Below are positions 49,991 through 60,141 of a DNA stretch of 64,000 nucleotides, in pieces. Below the pieces are notes generated by a model. The model had not been told where the DNA came from. It saw nothing but the letters and a program-made list of their open reading frames with translations, and ran no database searches. Each line of letters opens with the position of its first letter. Position 1 is the stretch's first letter. The stretch spans positions 71,501-135,500 of the forward strand of contig CAJNDS010000318.1 in NCBI GenBank assembly GCA_905221605.1, written 5' to 3'. The position numbers and the translations under genes are program-made. The DNA comes from Symbiodinium natans. Taxonomy: Eukaryota; Sar; Dinophyceae; Suessiales; Symbiodiniaceae.

Positions 49991-51040
49991 GAATCGATGC
50001 TTTCGGGCCAATCGTCTTCTAGCGTATAACCTGTGCCACGAAGTGCTCGGCAACTGCATCTTCGCTTGTATGTGCCACGGAATGATGCAGCTTTAGCAAA
50101 GAGTGCCCCGATCAGCCTCTGGGTAGGCGAAAGCCGACTGGCCATAAGCCTGTGAGGGGCGAATTCAAGGGCGCCGACGTGATAAATGTCTCCCTCGCCG
50201 ACTCGAACGAGGCAGTCGCCCACCCTGAGCCAGGAAGCAATAGACAAAGAGAGCAATATACAGCCTTGGAATTGCCACGAAAATCAATCTGCCGACCGAG
50301 AAGCTGCCAGGTCAGGACTTCTGGCTCTGGCCCTGGCCATGGGGCGGTGTAGGACTTGGAGTCCTTCGTGCAAACCTTGCCAGCAACGCTCGCCCCAAAA
50401 ACCCTGAGCCTTCCAATACCAGATCGCAAAATGCGAATCTGGCCAGGCTGTCTACAAAGAAAGCTTTCAGTCTTAAGGCTTGCACGGCTTGCCGAATCTC
50501 TGATTTGTCCACGTAAACGGCCCACTCCAGATCATTGGGCTCTAACCTGAGAAAACGAAAAGACATCGTGTACACTGCACACCCTCGTGCTGCCTGCAGG
50601 CAGAGAAGCTTCGCCATCCACTCGCGGAGCATTGCTTCCGAGGTGTGTAGCAAAAAGTTTGCTCTCTCTTCCGGCACAAAGTAGGGATCAGCTCCTGGAT
50701 TCCATGAGCACAGTTCCTGGCTGCCCACGACAAGAGCCCAGCGACGCTTAAGTCCTTTTTCTGCCATCACCCAGAAGCCATACCTCAAGCGAGAGTCTGC
50801 TGGCACTGGGCAGGCGACTACGTGCTTGCCATGCGTGCGCTGGCCACGACGAAGACAGGACGCTGATTCTCGTTGGTGGCTGGAGCTGCCAACACTTTTG
50901 CGCCCTCCGTTCTTAGCCTCAGCTCTGTTCGAGCTTAGGCTTCCCACTGTTAACAGAAAGTGTTGCACACATTCAAAAAGGCCGCACGAACTCCGGCTTC
51001 GCTTCGTTTCCAAAATATGCCTCAAGGCCTCCACAAAGCT
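49879..51040 (-). CDS. Hypothetical protein, at least two exons with a 94-bp intron
   Basis: The exon at 51040-50319 (minus) stays open for over 230 codons and includes KGLKRRWALVVGSQELCSWN, FVPEERANFLLHTSEAMLRE and NDLEWAVYVDKSEIRQAVQA. A donor CAGAA|GTCCTG at 50318 and an acceptor GGCTCAG|GG at 50225 remove 94 bp. The reading frame then joins as KVGDCLVRVGEGDIYHVGAL, continuing EFAPHRLMASRLSPTQRLIG. Phase is conserved across the junction, which strongly supports the splice. The frame ends at 49879 or earlier at another donor, because the last 35 codons come from the ~15-bp repeat. The 5' side has an in-frame stop before 51040 and a GCCTAG acceptor, so an upstream exon is missing. No known domain recognised. 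Plus-strand frames over it are weaker. Confidence 0.6.
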
Positions 51041-51769
51041 AGGCAGCTAGGATGCAGCAAAGAGGAACAAGCAAATACACAGGCCTTGTTGCGTCAGGGC
51101 ATCCTCCATCACCTGGACATCATCACTGTGGAGGAGTGTCTTCGGTGCTCTAGGTCACATGGTCAGCGCACGGATGCCTCCAGCTGCGTGAGGTCGGCCT
51201 GTGGTTTCCAACAACCGGGCAGATTCGTTTGCTTGAAAACATGTTATACGGTATGCCGCCAGAGCTGAGATATCCGAACCGGCTTTCGATTATATACTGC
51301 AACCATCATTATTGAGCTTTGCTTCTGCTATTAAGATAACCACCACAACTGTTTCTATGAAAGCTTGGTCCAGATCCTCAGATTGCCCTAAGGCTAGGAA
51401 GCCAGGGTACATGCCCCCAAAGGGCCTGTCTCCCTGCGCTCTTTTCTCGGTTTTTTGCTCAAATCCTGAGAGCCGAAACACCAAGTCCGAAGACCCAAGT
51501 GCTGACTAAATTCCCAATGATCCATTTTTATCAATCCAATATCCTAGGTATCTTGTTAGATTATTCCATTTGGGAGGACTGTTTGTATTCAAAACGAAAT
51601 ATCGGATATTTAAGTGGTATGGAGGAGGAGGGATTTTTTGAGAGTTTTTTGTTAATTGGTATAGTTTTTTGGTATTGGTTTTGTTAATCTTGTGTTGTTA
51701 AGTAGGTTATGGGTTTTCAGAGAATCAAAGGGGAGAGGAAGGATGGATCATTAATCGAAACCTGCATCC
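51041..51769. other. No supported gene
   Basis: Low-copy sequence, AT-rich at 51500-51720. Possibly intron or intergenic DNA between the two minus-strand coding segments. Confidence 0.35.
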
Positions 51770-52075
51770 TTAAGGGCATGTAGCCAATAAGGGGTGGTCA
51801 TGGCAGTTTTCATAATGTCCTGCTCTGAACCAGGTGATTGGTCTCCCATCTATCTGGGCACAGATAGATAGGAGTCCAAATAGATAATCATGTTGCACCC
51901 CACTCCGCAACATCCCTTGGCGAAGCTCAGCTGCCAGCGAAAACAAAGCGATTTCAAGGCCAAGTCCTCCAGCTAAGGCAGCTAAGGCTACCTTGAGCAA
52001 GAAATCTGCTCGCAAAGCATCAAGTAAAGAAGGGCCTGTCCAGTCACAATGGTGTGGTGCCAAACGGCAGGGCAA
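51770..52075 (-). CDS. Exon of a minus-strand gene, Ala/Leu-rich helices
   Basis: An open minus frame of about 100 codons reads GPSLLDALRADFLLKVALAA, LAGGLGLEIALFSLAAELRQ and GVQHDYLFGLLSICAQIDGR. The hydrophobic stretch around LALAALAGGLGLEIALFSLA could be a buried helix or a membrane segment. No ATG opens the frame, so it is probably an internal exon, perhaps of the gene at 49.9-51.0 kb. Confidence 0.4.
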   Translation of the reverse strand: MPCRLAPHHCDWTGPSLLDALRADFLLKVALAALAGGLGLEIALFSLAAELRQGMLRSGVQHDYLFGLLSICAQIDGRPITWFRAGHYENCHDHPLLATCP

Positions 52076-52770
52076 TTCAAAGCATGGAACGGCTGCAAAT
52101 TCCTTGGGGTCGTGAAGTCTCTGGCAAGTACTCTCAGCAGTGTGTAAACTGTTGTTGGCTGATCACCGAAAACAATCGCAACCAGCAGCGAGAAGCACTA
52201 CCAGCTTCCCGAAGCACGATACCGTTGAAGCCTTGCCACGTGAGTCTGACATGCGAGATTTACTACATTCAAACAAGGCCCAGTTGCCCAATGAAGCTCA
52301 TTGGTCCGAAAGTAACAATGAAACATCCCGTGTTGGCACACTCTTTCTTCGAGGCACCACCAGACCAGGGGACCAGCGCAGCCGAGCCACACCCGAGCCA
52401 CACCTTTTAAAGAAAAGAAAGCCGAGCCACACCTTTAAAACAAAAAAACCTTGGCCCTTCTTTAGCATCCAACCTTGACCCAGGTGCTATTGGGGAGAAT
52501 TAGGTTTCTCCGGAGCTAATAATTTACTAATAATGTTTTTGGAGCGGTCCTTTTGCCTTCCCGTTTCACTTCACGCTCAGCATGCTGAGGTTTAAGGAAA
52601 AGTTGCCACTTCTGCGTTGCTCTTCCTTCTAGCCTCAGACCGTCAGCTGCCCTTGAACCTGCTAGTAACCTGCCTTGCGAGGTCCAAGATCAGGCCCGAC
52701 AAAGTGCGCCCAGCTTAGTTGGAGGCCGACGATTCATATCCTATACATGGAGGTTTCTTCCAGCGTCCTC

Positions 52771-53612
52771 TTAATCGTACTCCTCAATCCTTCTTGTTGC
52801 AGCTTGCAGCTCCTGTTTATGCAACTCGTGTAGCCAGCGATTACTGGCCATGTAGACCCTCTTGGACATCCAACTGAGTGCGGAACTCAAGTCGAAGAGC
52901 CACGTTTGCAGTATCAAGTTCACTTTGCATCTACATGTTGCAGCTGTTGAACCGCCCAACCTCGCCAAGTCACAACTCATACTGCGGGCAATGGATCCAA
53001 CATCTTTGGTGCAAGCACTGTTTCCATTCTGGCAGCCTTTGTGCACACACAGATTCGGGCAACGAGACTGGTGCAACTGAGACTGGTGCAGGAACTGAGG
53101 GGCTCTGCTCCTCCTTTACGGAGGATAACATCAGGGCCGCCGCTCGAGTACGACCCATTCGGATCCTTCCGCAACTCCTGTTGCACGCCTTTTCAGTGCT
53201 CTCTCGAGAGAGAATGTGATTACATTCTTTCCTGGCTGTGGCAACTCAAATGAGAGACTATGATGAGTGGGGCGAGGTGAAAACTAGGCGCCGCGATCTG
53301 TTGAGCGCCATCTCCTCAGTATCCGGTACCTCACACTCATGCGAATGACGCTGGAACATACGCAACAGATAGTCCACCACCTTTCGTGAGACACACATCA
53401 TATCGTACACCGAGCAGGCGCTGCCAGACCCGCTGCAAAGGGCATACCTCAGCGAGACAGGAAGTATCCGAGAGCCCTTCTTTGAACAAGATCGTCTGAT
53501 GAGCACGTCTATCTCGCAGTGGGCAGAGGTTGAGGCAACCTTGACGCGACCAGAAGGGTCGTAGGTTCTACAGTGAAGCCAATGGGCCGTATGCCATAGC
53601 TCTCAGACAAGG
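52771..53612 (-). CDS. Hypothetical protein, multi-exon, C-terminus at 52771
   Basis: The exon from about 53612 to 53290 (minus) reads WHTAHWLHCRTYDPSGRVKV, then ASTSAHCEIDVLIRRSCSKK, then SVYDMMCVSRKVVDYLLRMF. The final exon reads LILQTWLFDLSSALSWMSKR, then VYMASNRWLHELHKQELQAA, then TRRIEEYD and TAA at 52771. The segment between (about 53290-52930) changes frame and probably contains one or two introns that I could not place. His/Cys clusters in the first exon might bind metal. No family recognised. Confidence 0.5.
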
Positions 53613-53614
53613 AG

Positions 53615-54655
53615 GTTTCCTCCGGAGGTTTTCTCATGTTTTCTCCAATCCCGCCGGCTTTTTCAGATCGGGCATCACCTTGTTCATAGATTGAACTTGT
53701 ATCACACTCCGAGAGGGATGCACAGCAAAACTTCTCTCAACTGATCAAGTGCATCCTTCGCAAGGTCGGAGCCTTCGGCTTCTCTTCATTCAGCTGCAGG
53801 TTCAGAACTGCTGCAGAGCATTTGCCAGCGAGCTCAGCACTCACGAGTACAGGCTACGACGCGCACATTTTTCATACAAATATCGACATCACTCTTCGAT
53901 TATCAGAATTCAGCCGGTTGTAGACTAGCTGCTACTGCAAGCTAACAAAAGCTTACTCTCCCTGGGATTTGGCTACCAAAATCTCGGGTCTAGAACATCT
54001 CCTTTTCGTTTTTAGGGCTTGCCCAGCAACATCTCTTTTTAGGGTTTTGGGGTTTGGCCACCAACATCTTCTTTTTTTGCCACACGCCTAGCTGACTGAA
54101 GATCAATCGCAAGGCAGGGACGATAAAGGAAGAAACTACACGAGTTCGAAGAAAGAAAGAATTCTGGTCCCATCAAGCCATTAAGCTTGGTCCAGACGGG
54201 ACTAAAACAGCCAATCAATATCTTCTTTTAGGGTTTAGGATTTGGCTACCCACATCTCCTGTTAGGCGCTTGTAGCGCAGTCCACTCCATAATTTCTGTG
54301 CTACTGCCGTGCACTATGTCTAGCCTCTACTTTTTGCCCAAAGCTGGAGTTTACAGCTTGGGGTGGAGTCTGAGCTGAGCGCAACTGTCGCTGAATCAGG
54401 CGTGGCCTCAGCATGGCGCCGCAAGCTTGCGCAACGTTAACTCACAGCAGGTCAAAAGCGAAGCGCGGCAAGAATGTGCAAGAAATTTTTTGGATGACAT
54501 TTAGCGCATTGGCATCGTCTGGGCTGAGCTTCAGGACGTAAAAGTGCTCCAAGAACTAAGAAGAGAATGTCAACAACTTCTCCAGTGGTGTTAGTTAGTT
54601 GCTTGTCAAAAAGGACATCATGAAGAGCTGCCCAAAGAAATGGTGCAGAGCATGC
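53615..54655. other. No supported gene; degenerate AACATCTCCTTTTAGGG repeat
   Basis: CAACATCTCTTTTTAGGG-like motifs recur at about 53996, 54030, 54063, 54219 and 54252. The rest is low-copy DNA without a convincing frame. Confidence 0.4.
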
Positions 54656-55650
54656 CTAGGTGGGGCATGTGGGAGGCTGGTTGTTGTTCCCGATCTTCGA
54701 ATTTGCGTCCTTGCGTCCGCACGTGCACGTCTTGTGCTTCCATGCTCCACACTCAGGCAAATGCGCGGCCTTTCCAGTGGCATCGAGAATGGCGTTTAAC
54801 ACGGCCGTCGGGACCTTGATTTTGTCCACGCTTGAGCGCAAGTTAAGGGCCCACTCTACAACTTGTAAGCGGTCCTGCTGCTGGCCATGTGAATGAGAAC
54901 TGGCGCAGGGCGGCCCTCGTTGCGAACGTAATCGTTCAGCCACCTGGCCAGTTCTTCATTCGTGCAGCAGTCGATCCCTTCGGGATCGCCGTAGTCTGCA
55001 CTCAAAAAGGCCACGAAGACCTGGCAAGTCTCCATAATGCCGAAAACCTCCTGGAAGCATTGTTGGCCTACGCTGGTGTCAACCAAGCACAAGTCAATGT
55101 CGTACGACTTCTTCAGCAACCTGCGAAGGGCCTCCGCCTGGTTAACGCAGGCTCGGGAACACCTTCACGGGCTTGCTAGTTTTTGAGGCTTTGGCTTTCC
55201 CATGCCAAGGTCCAACGCAGCATGTCAGAATGTAGCTGGCCACGGATGCCTTCAGCAGAAGGGGCAACGTCCCAGTGGAAACAAGTTGGTCTTTGTGGAT
55301 GTTGCTGCACGCGTGGTTAGCATAAGTGCCAACGACAGCAATGCCGACACCTTGGCAGTGCTACGAATAAATGGGCCAGATGCGGCAAGCTCAAGAGGCG
55401 TGAGACCTTTCATGTGCAAGTGCTGCTTAACATTGAAGCGTGCGCCGCATGGCCTGCAACCTTGTAGAAAATGCTGCAAACGAGCAGGACAATAGCAGGC
55501 ATATGCCCGCTTGGAAGTGCAATCCGTTGAAGGCATGCCAGACAATCGTGATCAGCGCGGGCAATACGAAGAGCCTGAGCGGGACAATTTGAGGGCGTCT
55601 TCGGAACAGGCAAAAGCAGTGCAAACGTCAAGGTACCGTTCACACCATTG
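54656..55650 (-). pseudogene. TIR-like domain segment, frameshifted or split, with possible ankyrin-like upstream part
   Basis: At 55150-54856 the minus strand reads NQAEALRRLLKKSYDIDLCL, then GIMETCQVFVAFLSADYGDP, then CCTNEELARWLNDYVRNEG. This follows the TIR pattern: a strand ending in D, a Gly turn, a helix, then a strand of the CxVFVAFLS-x-Y kind and a Cys-x-x-Glu-Leu helix. The N-terminal first strand is absent. The frame stops at 54856, but a different frame continues as VVEWALNLRSSVDKIKVPTA and ends at 54656. Upstream, 55545-55252 contains GLTPLELAASG, an ankyrin-like motif, in yet another frame. It may be a decaying TIR/ankyrin gene or a multi-exon gene. TIR domains signal through self-association or cleave NAD; the catalytic state here cannot be judged. 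Confidence 0.4.
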
Positions 55651-55919
55651 TTACACGGAGCAGGCAGGAAATGATGCTCTATGCCATTGCTTTAGGGGCC
55701 CACGCCCGCGCAGCATCAATGGCAGCACCTGGGAGCCTGCCTTTGCATAAGCGAGCAGAAGCCTCCCTGTTTTGTAAGCAATGCTGCCCTAGAGCCAACA
55801 CTTTACCTGTATGTAGAGAATGGGGAGCGGCAGGGGCACGGGTGCAACGAGATCGGTCATGCCACTCTAGAGACACGAAAGAGAAAGAGCTGTGCAAGGC
55901 TGCAGAACACCACGCACAC

Positions 55920-56240
55920 GCAGAGGGTCATAGTTCTTGCGTTTCGACAACGTTTCGACAACGCGAAAACACGCAGAGGGTTGTCGTTCCTGCGATCACG
56001 CCACCCCGCGAACACGCATTGGGTCGTCGTTTTCGCGGTTCGAGAACGCCCAAACACGCAGAGGGTTGTCGTTCGTGCGATCACGAGCCGCCAGGAACAT
56101 GCAGAAGGTCACCGTTTTTGCATGTCGACAATGCCAAAACACGCAGAGGGTTGTCGTTCGTGCGATCACGACACCCCGCGCACATGCACAGGGTCATCGT
56201 TTTTGCGTTCGACAACGCCAAAACGCGCAGAGGGTTCGCA
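55920..56240. repeat. 85-bp tandem repeat
   Basis: ACACGCAGAGGGTTGTCGTT ends at 55980+5, 56065+5 and 56150+5, with a truncated unit at 56234, so the period is 84-85 bp. Each unit has two related halves (GCAGAGGGTTGTCGTTCGTG and CACAGGGTCATCGTTTTTGC). The 209-codon plus frame at 55671-56300 and its shadows derive from it. Confidence 0.85.
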
Positions 56241-56915
56241 TTGTTTCCACTTTTTTCAACGAAGCGTGGCGGTTCCCGCCAACCCTACCCCGTGCTGTAA
56301 AACATACTAATTTTAAGAGGAAACCCGACCAAATCCATCACGCAACGAAATCACGCAACGAAATCCATCAAATCCATCGCGCCATCCATAGGGTCGGTTC
56401 TGGGGGTTCTAAGGCCTAATAGCCCAAGCTGGTATAGGGCGTGTCACATTTTTCGCGCACGCCACCGCGCCATTCGTATGTGGTGTGCGTTCCTTGTGAC
56501 GTGTGGCCTCCACACCTTGCTTGGTCTCCAGTTTGTGCCTTGACCTGAACTTTTGCGCTTGAGTTGTGAAGCATACTTGCTCGGATCAAGGCTGCTTGCT
56601 GTTCTTCCAGAACATCCAATTGGGGATTAAACCGTTTTCTCATAGACCCGAAAAAGCATCTGCTAAAGCCCTGCAGCCCCTGAAGGCAGTTCGGTAGCCA
56701 TAGCAGCCCAAAACTCCACACCCGAAAACCCCGAAACCCTAAACCCTCAGACCCTGAATCCTAAACCCTATGGGAACCCTCACACCCGAAACCTAGGTAC
56801 ACCCTAAACCCGCACACCCCTAAACCTCCAGGCCCCGCCGTCGTCCCCAGGAGCTTCTTGCGGCGAAAGCCCTGGCACGAAAAACCCGAGCCTGGGCGGC
56901 TCCGCGGCTTCGAGA
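56241..56915. other. No supported gene
   Basis: Short AATCCATCACGCAACG duplicates at 56330-56370 and CCCTAAA remnants at 56730-56830. The 101-codon minus frame at 56416-56721 has no recognisable feature. Confidence 0.4.
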
Positions 56916-56919
56916 GAGG

Positions 56920-57125
56920 TTGGTTTAGGGTTTAGGGTTTAGGGTTTAGGGTTTAGGGTTTAGAGTTTAGGGTTTAGGGTTTAGGGTTTAGGGTTTAGGG
57001 TTTAGGGTTTAGGGTTTAGGGTTTAGGGTTTTAGGGTTTGAGGGTTTGAGGGTTTGAGGGTTTGAGGGTTTGAGGGTTTGAGGGTTTGAGGGTTTGAGTG
57101 TTGAGGGTTTAGGGTTTAGGGTTCT
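56920..57125 (+). repeat. TTTAGGG block with a TTTGAGGG octamer block
   Basis: About 15 TTTAGGG units, then eight TTTGAGGG octamers at 57035-57105, then TTTAGGG again. Confidence 0.93.
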
Positions 57126-57234
57126 GAGGACCCTGAAGCCTAAAGCCCAAAGCCTCAGACGGTCTGTGCATGACAATAGCCCTATGCTCTACAAGCTTCG
57201 AAGACCTTACATTCGAAACCCTATAAGACCCTCA

Positions 57235-57315
57235 ACCCTGAACCCTGAACCCTAAACCCTCAACCCTAAACCCTAAACCCTGAACTCCTAAACCCTAAAC
57301 CCTAAACCCCAAACC
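57235..57315 (-). repeat. CCCTAAA block
   Basis: About eleven units with CCCTGAA and CCCTCAA variants. Confidence 0.9.
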
Positions 57316-57344
57316 CCACGCTAGGGCTCGCGCGACCACTAAGA

Positions 57345-57560
57345 TAACTTAGCAACTTAGCAACATGGGTTTAACATGGGTTTAACATGGGTGTAACTTC
57401 TAAGTTTTTGTGTGGTTAGTTAAGCGTCTTAGCCTTAAGCTAGGCAACCCTAAGTATAGTTAGCTTTTGGCTAAGTTCAACATGCTGTGTTCATGCAACA
57501 ACTTAAAAAAACTTAACTTTTACTTAACTTGAACTTAACTTTTTGATCGATTTCGGGAGC
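57345..57560. repeat. Short tandem repeats ACTTAGCA and ATGGGTTTAAC
   Basis: Two AACTTAGC units, three ATGGGTTTAAC-type units and later AACTTAACTT repeats. No gene. Confidence 0.7.
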
Positions 57561-57860
57561 TCAAATTTCGTGCAAAGGCATGTCTGCCCCATGTCATTTT
57601 TTCATCCATGCTTTTGTATGTTTTTATAGATTTTGTCCGTTTTCATACATCTCGGACTGCTTTGGAAGCTGGCGGATGTCTTAAATTAGTTTGTGCAAGC
57701 ACGATGCGTGTTTTCTCGGGTTTTTCGATCTTGCCTCATTATGTCGTAGGGTTCAATGTTAACACGGTCACGAACATACATCTGGTCTTTGCTGCAGACT
57801 TTATTCTTGAGACTCTGGGTTGTAAGGCTCACGTGACAGAAGTCGTATACATCACACACT

Positions 57861-58289
57861 GAGCGCTTTGCGCTGCCATGAGATTGTGAAGTGCAAATTG
57901 CAAATTCCGTTACGTAGAGTTCTATGTGCGACAAACATGTACTTGTATATGCGTCGCAAATGTTATCCGCACGTGACGGTTTGCTTTCGTCTCTTAAAAG
58001 CGATGGCAGCTTGCCGGCGGATTTTCGTAGCTGCAGGTGAAGTCTAGGAACACCTGGCCCAACTCTTGCGTGGTGCGCTACCCGAGACTCTATTCCTCAG
58101 CCCCAAGCCCTTAAACCTGAAACCCCTATAAACCATTATGTGCAGCCCTAAACCCTGCACCCTCCCCTACAGTAAAGTCATGCCGAGCGCTTCGCGCTGC
58201 TGTATCGAGCGCAGTGCGCTTCTGCCGTCAAACAGAAAATATCCAAATTGTTAATGTGTCAACACGGTTGAGCGCTACGCGCTTCTGCC
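57861..58289. repeat. Four GAGCGC hairpins upstream of the ORF cluster
   Basis: GAGCGCTTTGCGCTGCC at 57861, GAGCGCTTCGCGCTGC at 58185, GAGCGCAGTGCGCTTCTGCC at 58207 and GAGCGCTACGCGCTTCTGCC at 58270. Each is AGCGC-NNN-GCGCT, a five-base stem with a three-base loop. The tail CTTCTG follows two of them. Confidence 0.85.
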
Positions 58290-58467
58290 AGTACCGAATT
58301 CTTATATCCTGCAAGCGCGCCGTCAAGCGTGTTGTTGGCAGAGCTTAGCCTAACAGCAGCAAGTTACATGGCAGCATTGTTTCAACATGCCAAGCAAGAG
58401 CGACGGTCACATGTGAAACTCCTTCATGAAGCCCTTTAAGCCTACACACGTGTGCCTCGCATTCGAG

Positions 58468-58935
58468 ATGGCTTTGGCTCGTTTTCTTCTTCTTTATGGG
58501 TCGGCCACCTTCGAGGAAAAATTGGCGGAAGAAATGGAGCGCCTGGAGTCAGAGAAGCGGACGTGGAACAGCGACATTGGCCTCCAGGCGGCTGCCAAGT
58601 CGAAGCAGCAGAAAGTGGGGGGCTCTTCTCCAGCGATGCAGCAAGCAGCATGCACAACTGCGCCGCTGCGCACGACCGCCGTGCCAGCTACGACCGGGGC
58701 CTTGGAAGCTACAGCTTCACCGGCGATGCCAAGCTCCTGCTCGCAAGGCGCCGGCGCCACAGCAGACGCTGGCGCTCAGTCCACTCCGCCTTCTTCCCTA
58801 CCTCCTGACGCTGGCAAGCGTGAGCGTGGCGAGCGCGGTGGGAAGAGGAAGTCATGGTACTGCAAGTGGTACTATGATCCGACGCGAGGGAAAAGAATCT
58901 GTCCGCACACGCGCATAGTGCTTCGGCTAGCATGA
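58468..58935 (+). CDS. Hypothetical protein R1 of the plus-strand cluster
   Basis: A 155-residue frame from ATG 58468 (an upstream in-frame ATG at 58426 would add 14 residues). The N-terminus holds EEKLAEEMERLESEKR, a charged helix; EKLAEEM recurs in R5. A Lys-Gln turn KSKQQKVGGSSP opens an Ala/Pro/Ser/Thr-rich linker (TGALEATASPAMPSS) that closely matches R2 (TGALEPTASTPLPSS). After PPDAGKRERGERGGKRK comes SWYCKWYYDPTRGKRICPHT, aromatic and basic. It has no intron within the frame. It is GC-rich with third-position G/C, typical of expressed dinoflagellate genes. Function unknown; likely a lineage-specific family. Confidence 0.55.
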   Translation: MALARFLLLYGSATFEEKLAEEMERLESEKRTWNSDIGLQAAAKSKQQKVGGSSPAMQQAACTTAPLRTTAVPATTGALEATASPAMPSSCSQGAGATADAGAQSTPPSSLPPDAGKRERGERGGKRKSWYCKWYYDPTRGKRICPHTRIVLRLA

Positions 58936-59083
58936 CTGCTTTAACGGAGTCAGGCGAATCCTAAGGGGGCTACTGTTACGGTCTGGGTTTTGGGCTTCAG
59001 GTTCAAGGAGACTGAGAGTATGCCTGCATGTGGCCTGTTTTGCTGTTGAAGCCTTCAGGCAATGTTTTTGTTGGTGTCTCGTT

Positions 59084-59160
59084 GAGCGCAGGGCGCTGCT
59101 GCACTGCATGTGTAGGAGGAAACATGTAAACAATGCAACACAAGAGCGCACGGCGCTGCT
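59084..59160. repeat. Two GAGCGC hairpins between R1 and R2
   Basis: GAGCGCAGGGCGCTGCT at 59084 and GAGCGCACGGCGCTGCT at 59144, 60 bp apart. Confidence 0.85.
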
Positions 59161-59239
59161 GGAGTTGTGCGTGTACTGTCGAGCCGGTTGCGTTTCAGTG
59201 CGCGGTGAAACATGCGCAGCTGCTCTTGGTTCGAAGCCA

Positions 59240-59800
59240 ATGTGGACAGCTAGAGATTGGGCAGCGTGGGACAGTCGCTGGAGCGAGGAGGAATGGGAAC
59301 AGTGGCTGCAAGCACGTCGTCGTGAAGAAGAGTCCGCTTCTTCGCCTGCTGGTGTGTCCGCTGCCGCCAACGAGTCGCAGAAGCGGCCTGGCAGCGACCT
59401 TGGCCAAGCCGCGCCCCAGTTCAAGCAGCAAAAAACGGGGGCGCCTTCTCCTGTGGCCTCGCCGGCAGCGCCTGGGCAGACTACCTCTGCGCCAGCTGTT
59501 GCGGCAAAGACTGGGGCCTTGGAACCTACAGCGTCGACTCCGCTGCCAAGCTCCGGGGCAACACTAGCTGGCGGCGCTGCGGCTGCAGGTCACGCTCAGC
59601 TCTTGCCACCTCCGCCACCTCCTGCAGTGCCTCCAGACGCTGGTGCTGGAGATGCTGGCAGAGGCGACATCGTGGTGAGGGCAGAGGAGGTGGAACAGTT
59701 GCGCCATTTCCTGCACGAGACACGGGCAGCTCTTCGCGCGGTTGTTCGCTTTGCAACAGCAGCTGACCATGCGCTGCACGACATGGTGCGTGGTGTGTGA
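59240..59800 (+). CDS. Hypothetical protein R2, paralogue of R1
   Basis: The frame is open from 59030, but ATG 59240 is preferred because coding composition starts there and the upstream part contains the GAGCGC hairpins. The 186-residue product begins MWTARDWAAWDSRWSEEEWE, with five Trp in the first 23 residues. A linker with KQQKTGAPSP and TGALEPTASTPLPSS parallels R1. PPPPPPAVPPDAGAGD follows, and the C-terminus VEQLRHFLHETRAALRAVVR is a predicted amphipathic helix. It shares its middle with R1 but not its ends, as if modules were swapped. Function unknown. Confidence 0.6.
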   Translation: MWTARDWAAWDSRWSEEEWEQWLQARRREEESASSPAGVSAAANESQKRPGSDLGQAAPQFKQQKTGAPSPVASPAAPGQTTSAPAVAAKTGALEPTASTPLPSSGATLAGGAAAAGHAQLLPPPPPPAVPPDAGAGDAGRGDIVVRAEEVEQLRHFLHETRAALRAVVRFATAADHALHDMVRGV

Positions 59801-59974
59801 GGAAAAGAAGCGAGCAAAGGTTCCAGGTATTTATATGTGTAAGTACAGAAGACATATTTTTTGGCCAGTCGCGAAGCACCAAGGCTCCCGGTTGTCTTGC
59901 AGGTTGTTTTCTCATATAGTGTTTCACGACCTATGCACTGTTCTTTCTCCTCTCCATCATGCTCTTCTATGTGT

Positions 59975-60046
59975 GAGCGCTTGCGCTTCTGTGACTCGTG
60001 TGAGCGCTCGCGCTTCTGTTATATGTCTGAGCGCTTGCGCTTCTGT
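59975..60046. repeat. Three GAGCGC hairpins at exactly 27-bp spacing between R2 and R3
   Basis: GAGCGCTTGCGCTTCTGT at 59975 and 60029 and GAGCGCTCGCGCTTCTGT at 60002. They are followed by similar spacers (GACTCGTGT, TATATGTCT). This is the densest group of the hairpin family. Confidence 0.9.
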
Positions 60047-60141
60047 CATACTCACATCGTGCGTCTCGAGCCCGTGGTTCACTTATGGGACGCACGTTGG
60101 CTTCCAAGCCTGGGGGACTTAGTTAGTCTGACGCTCGCGGC

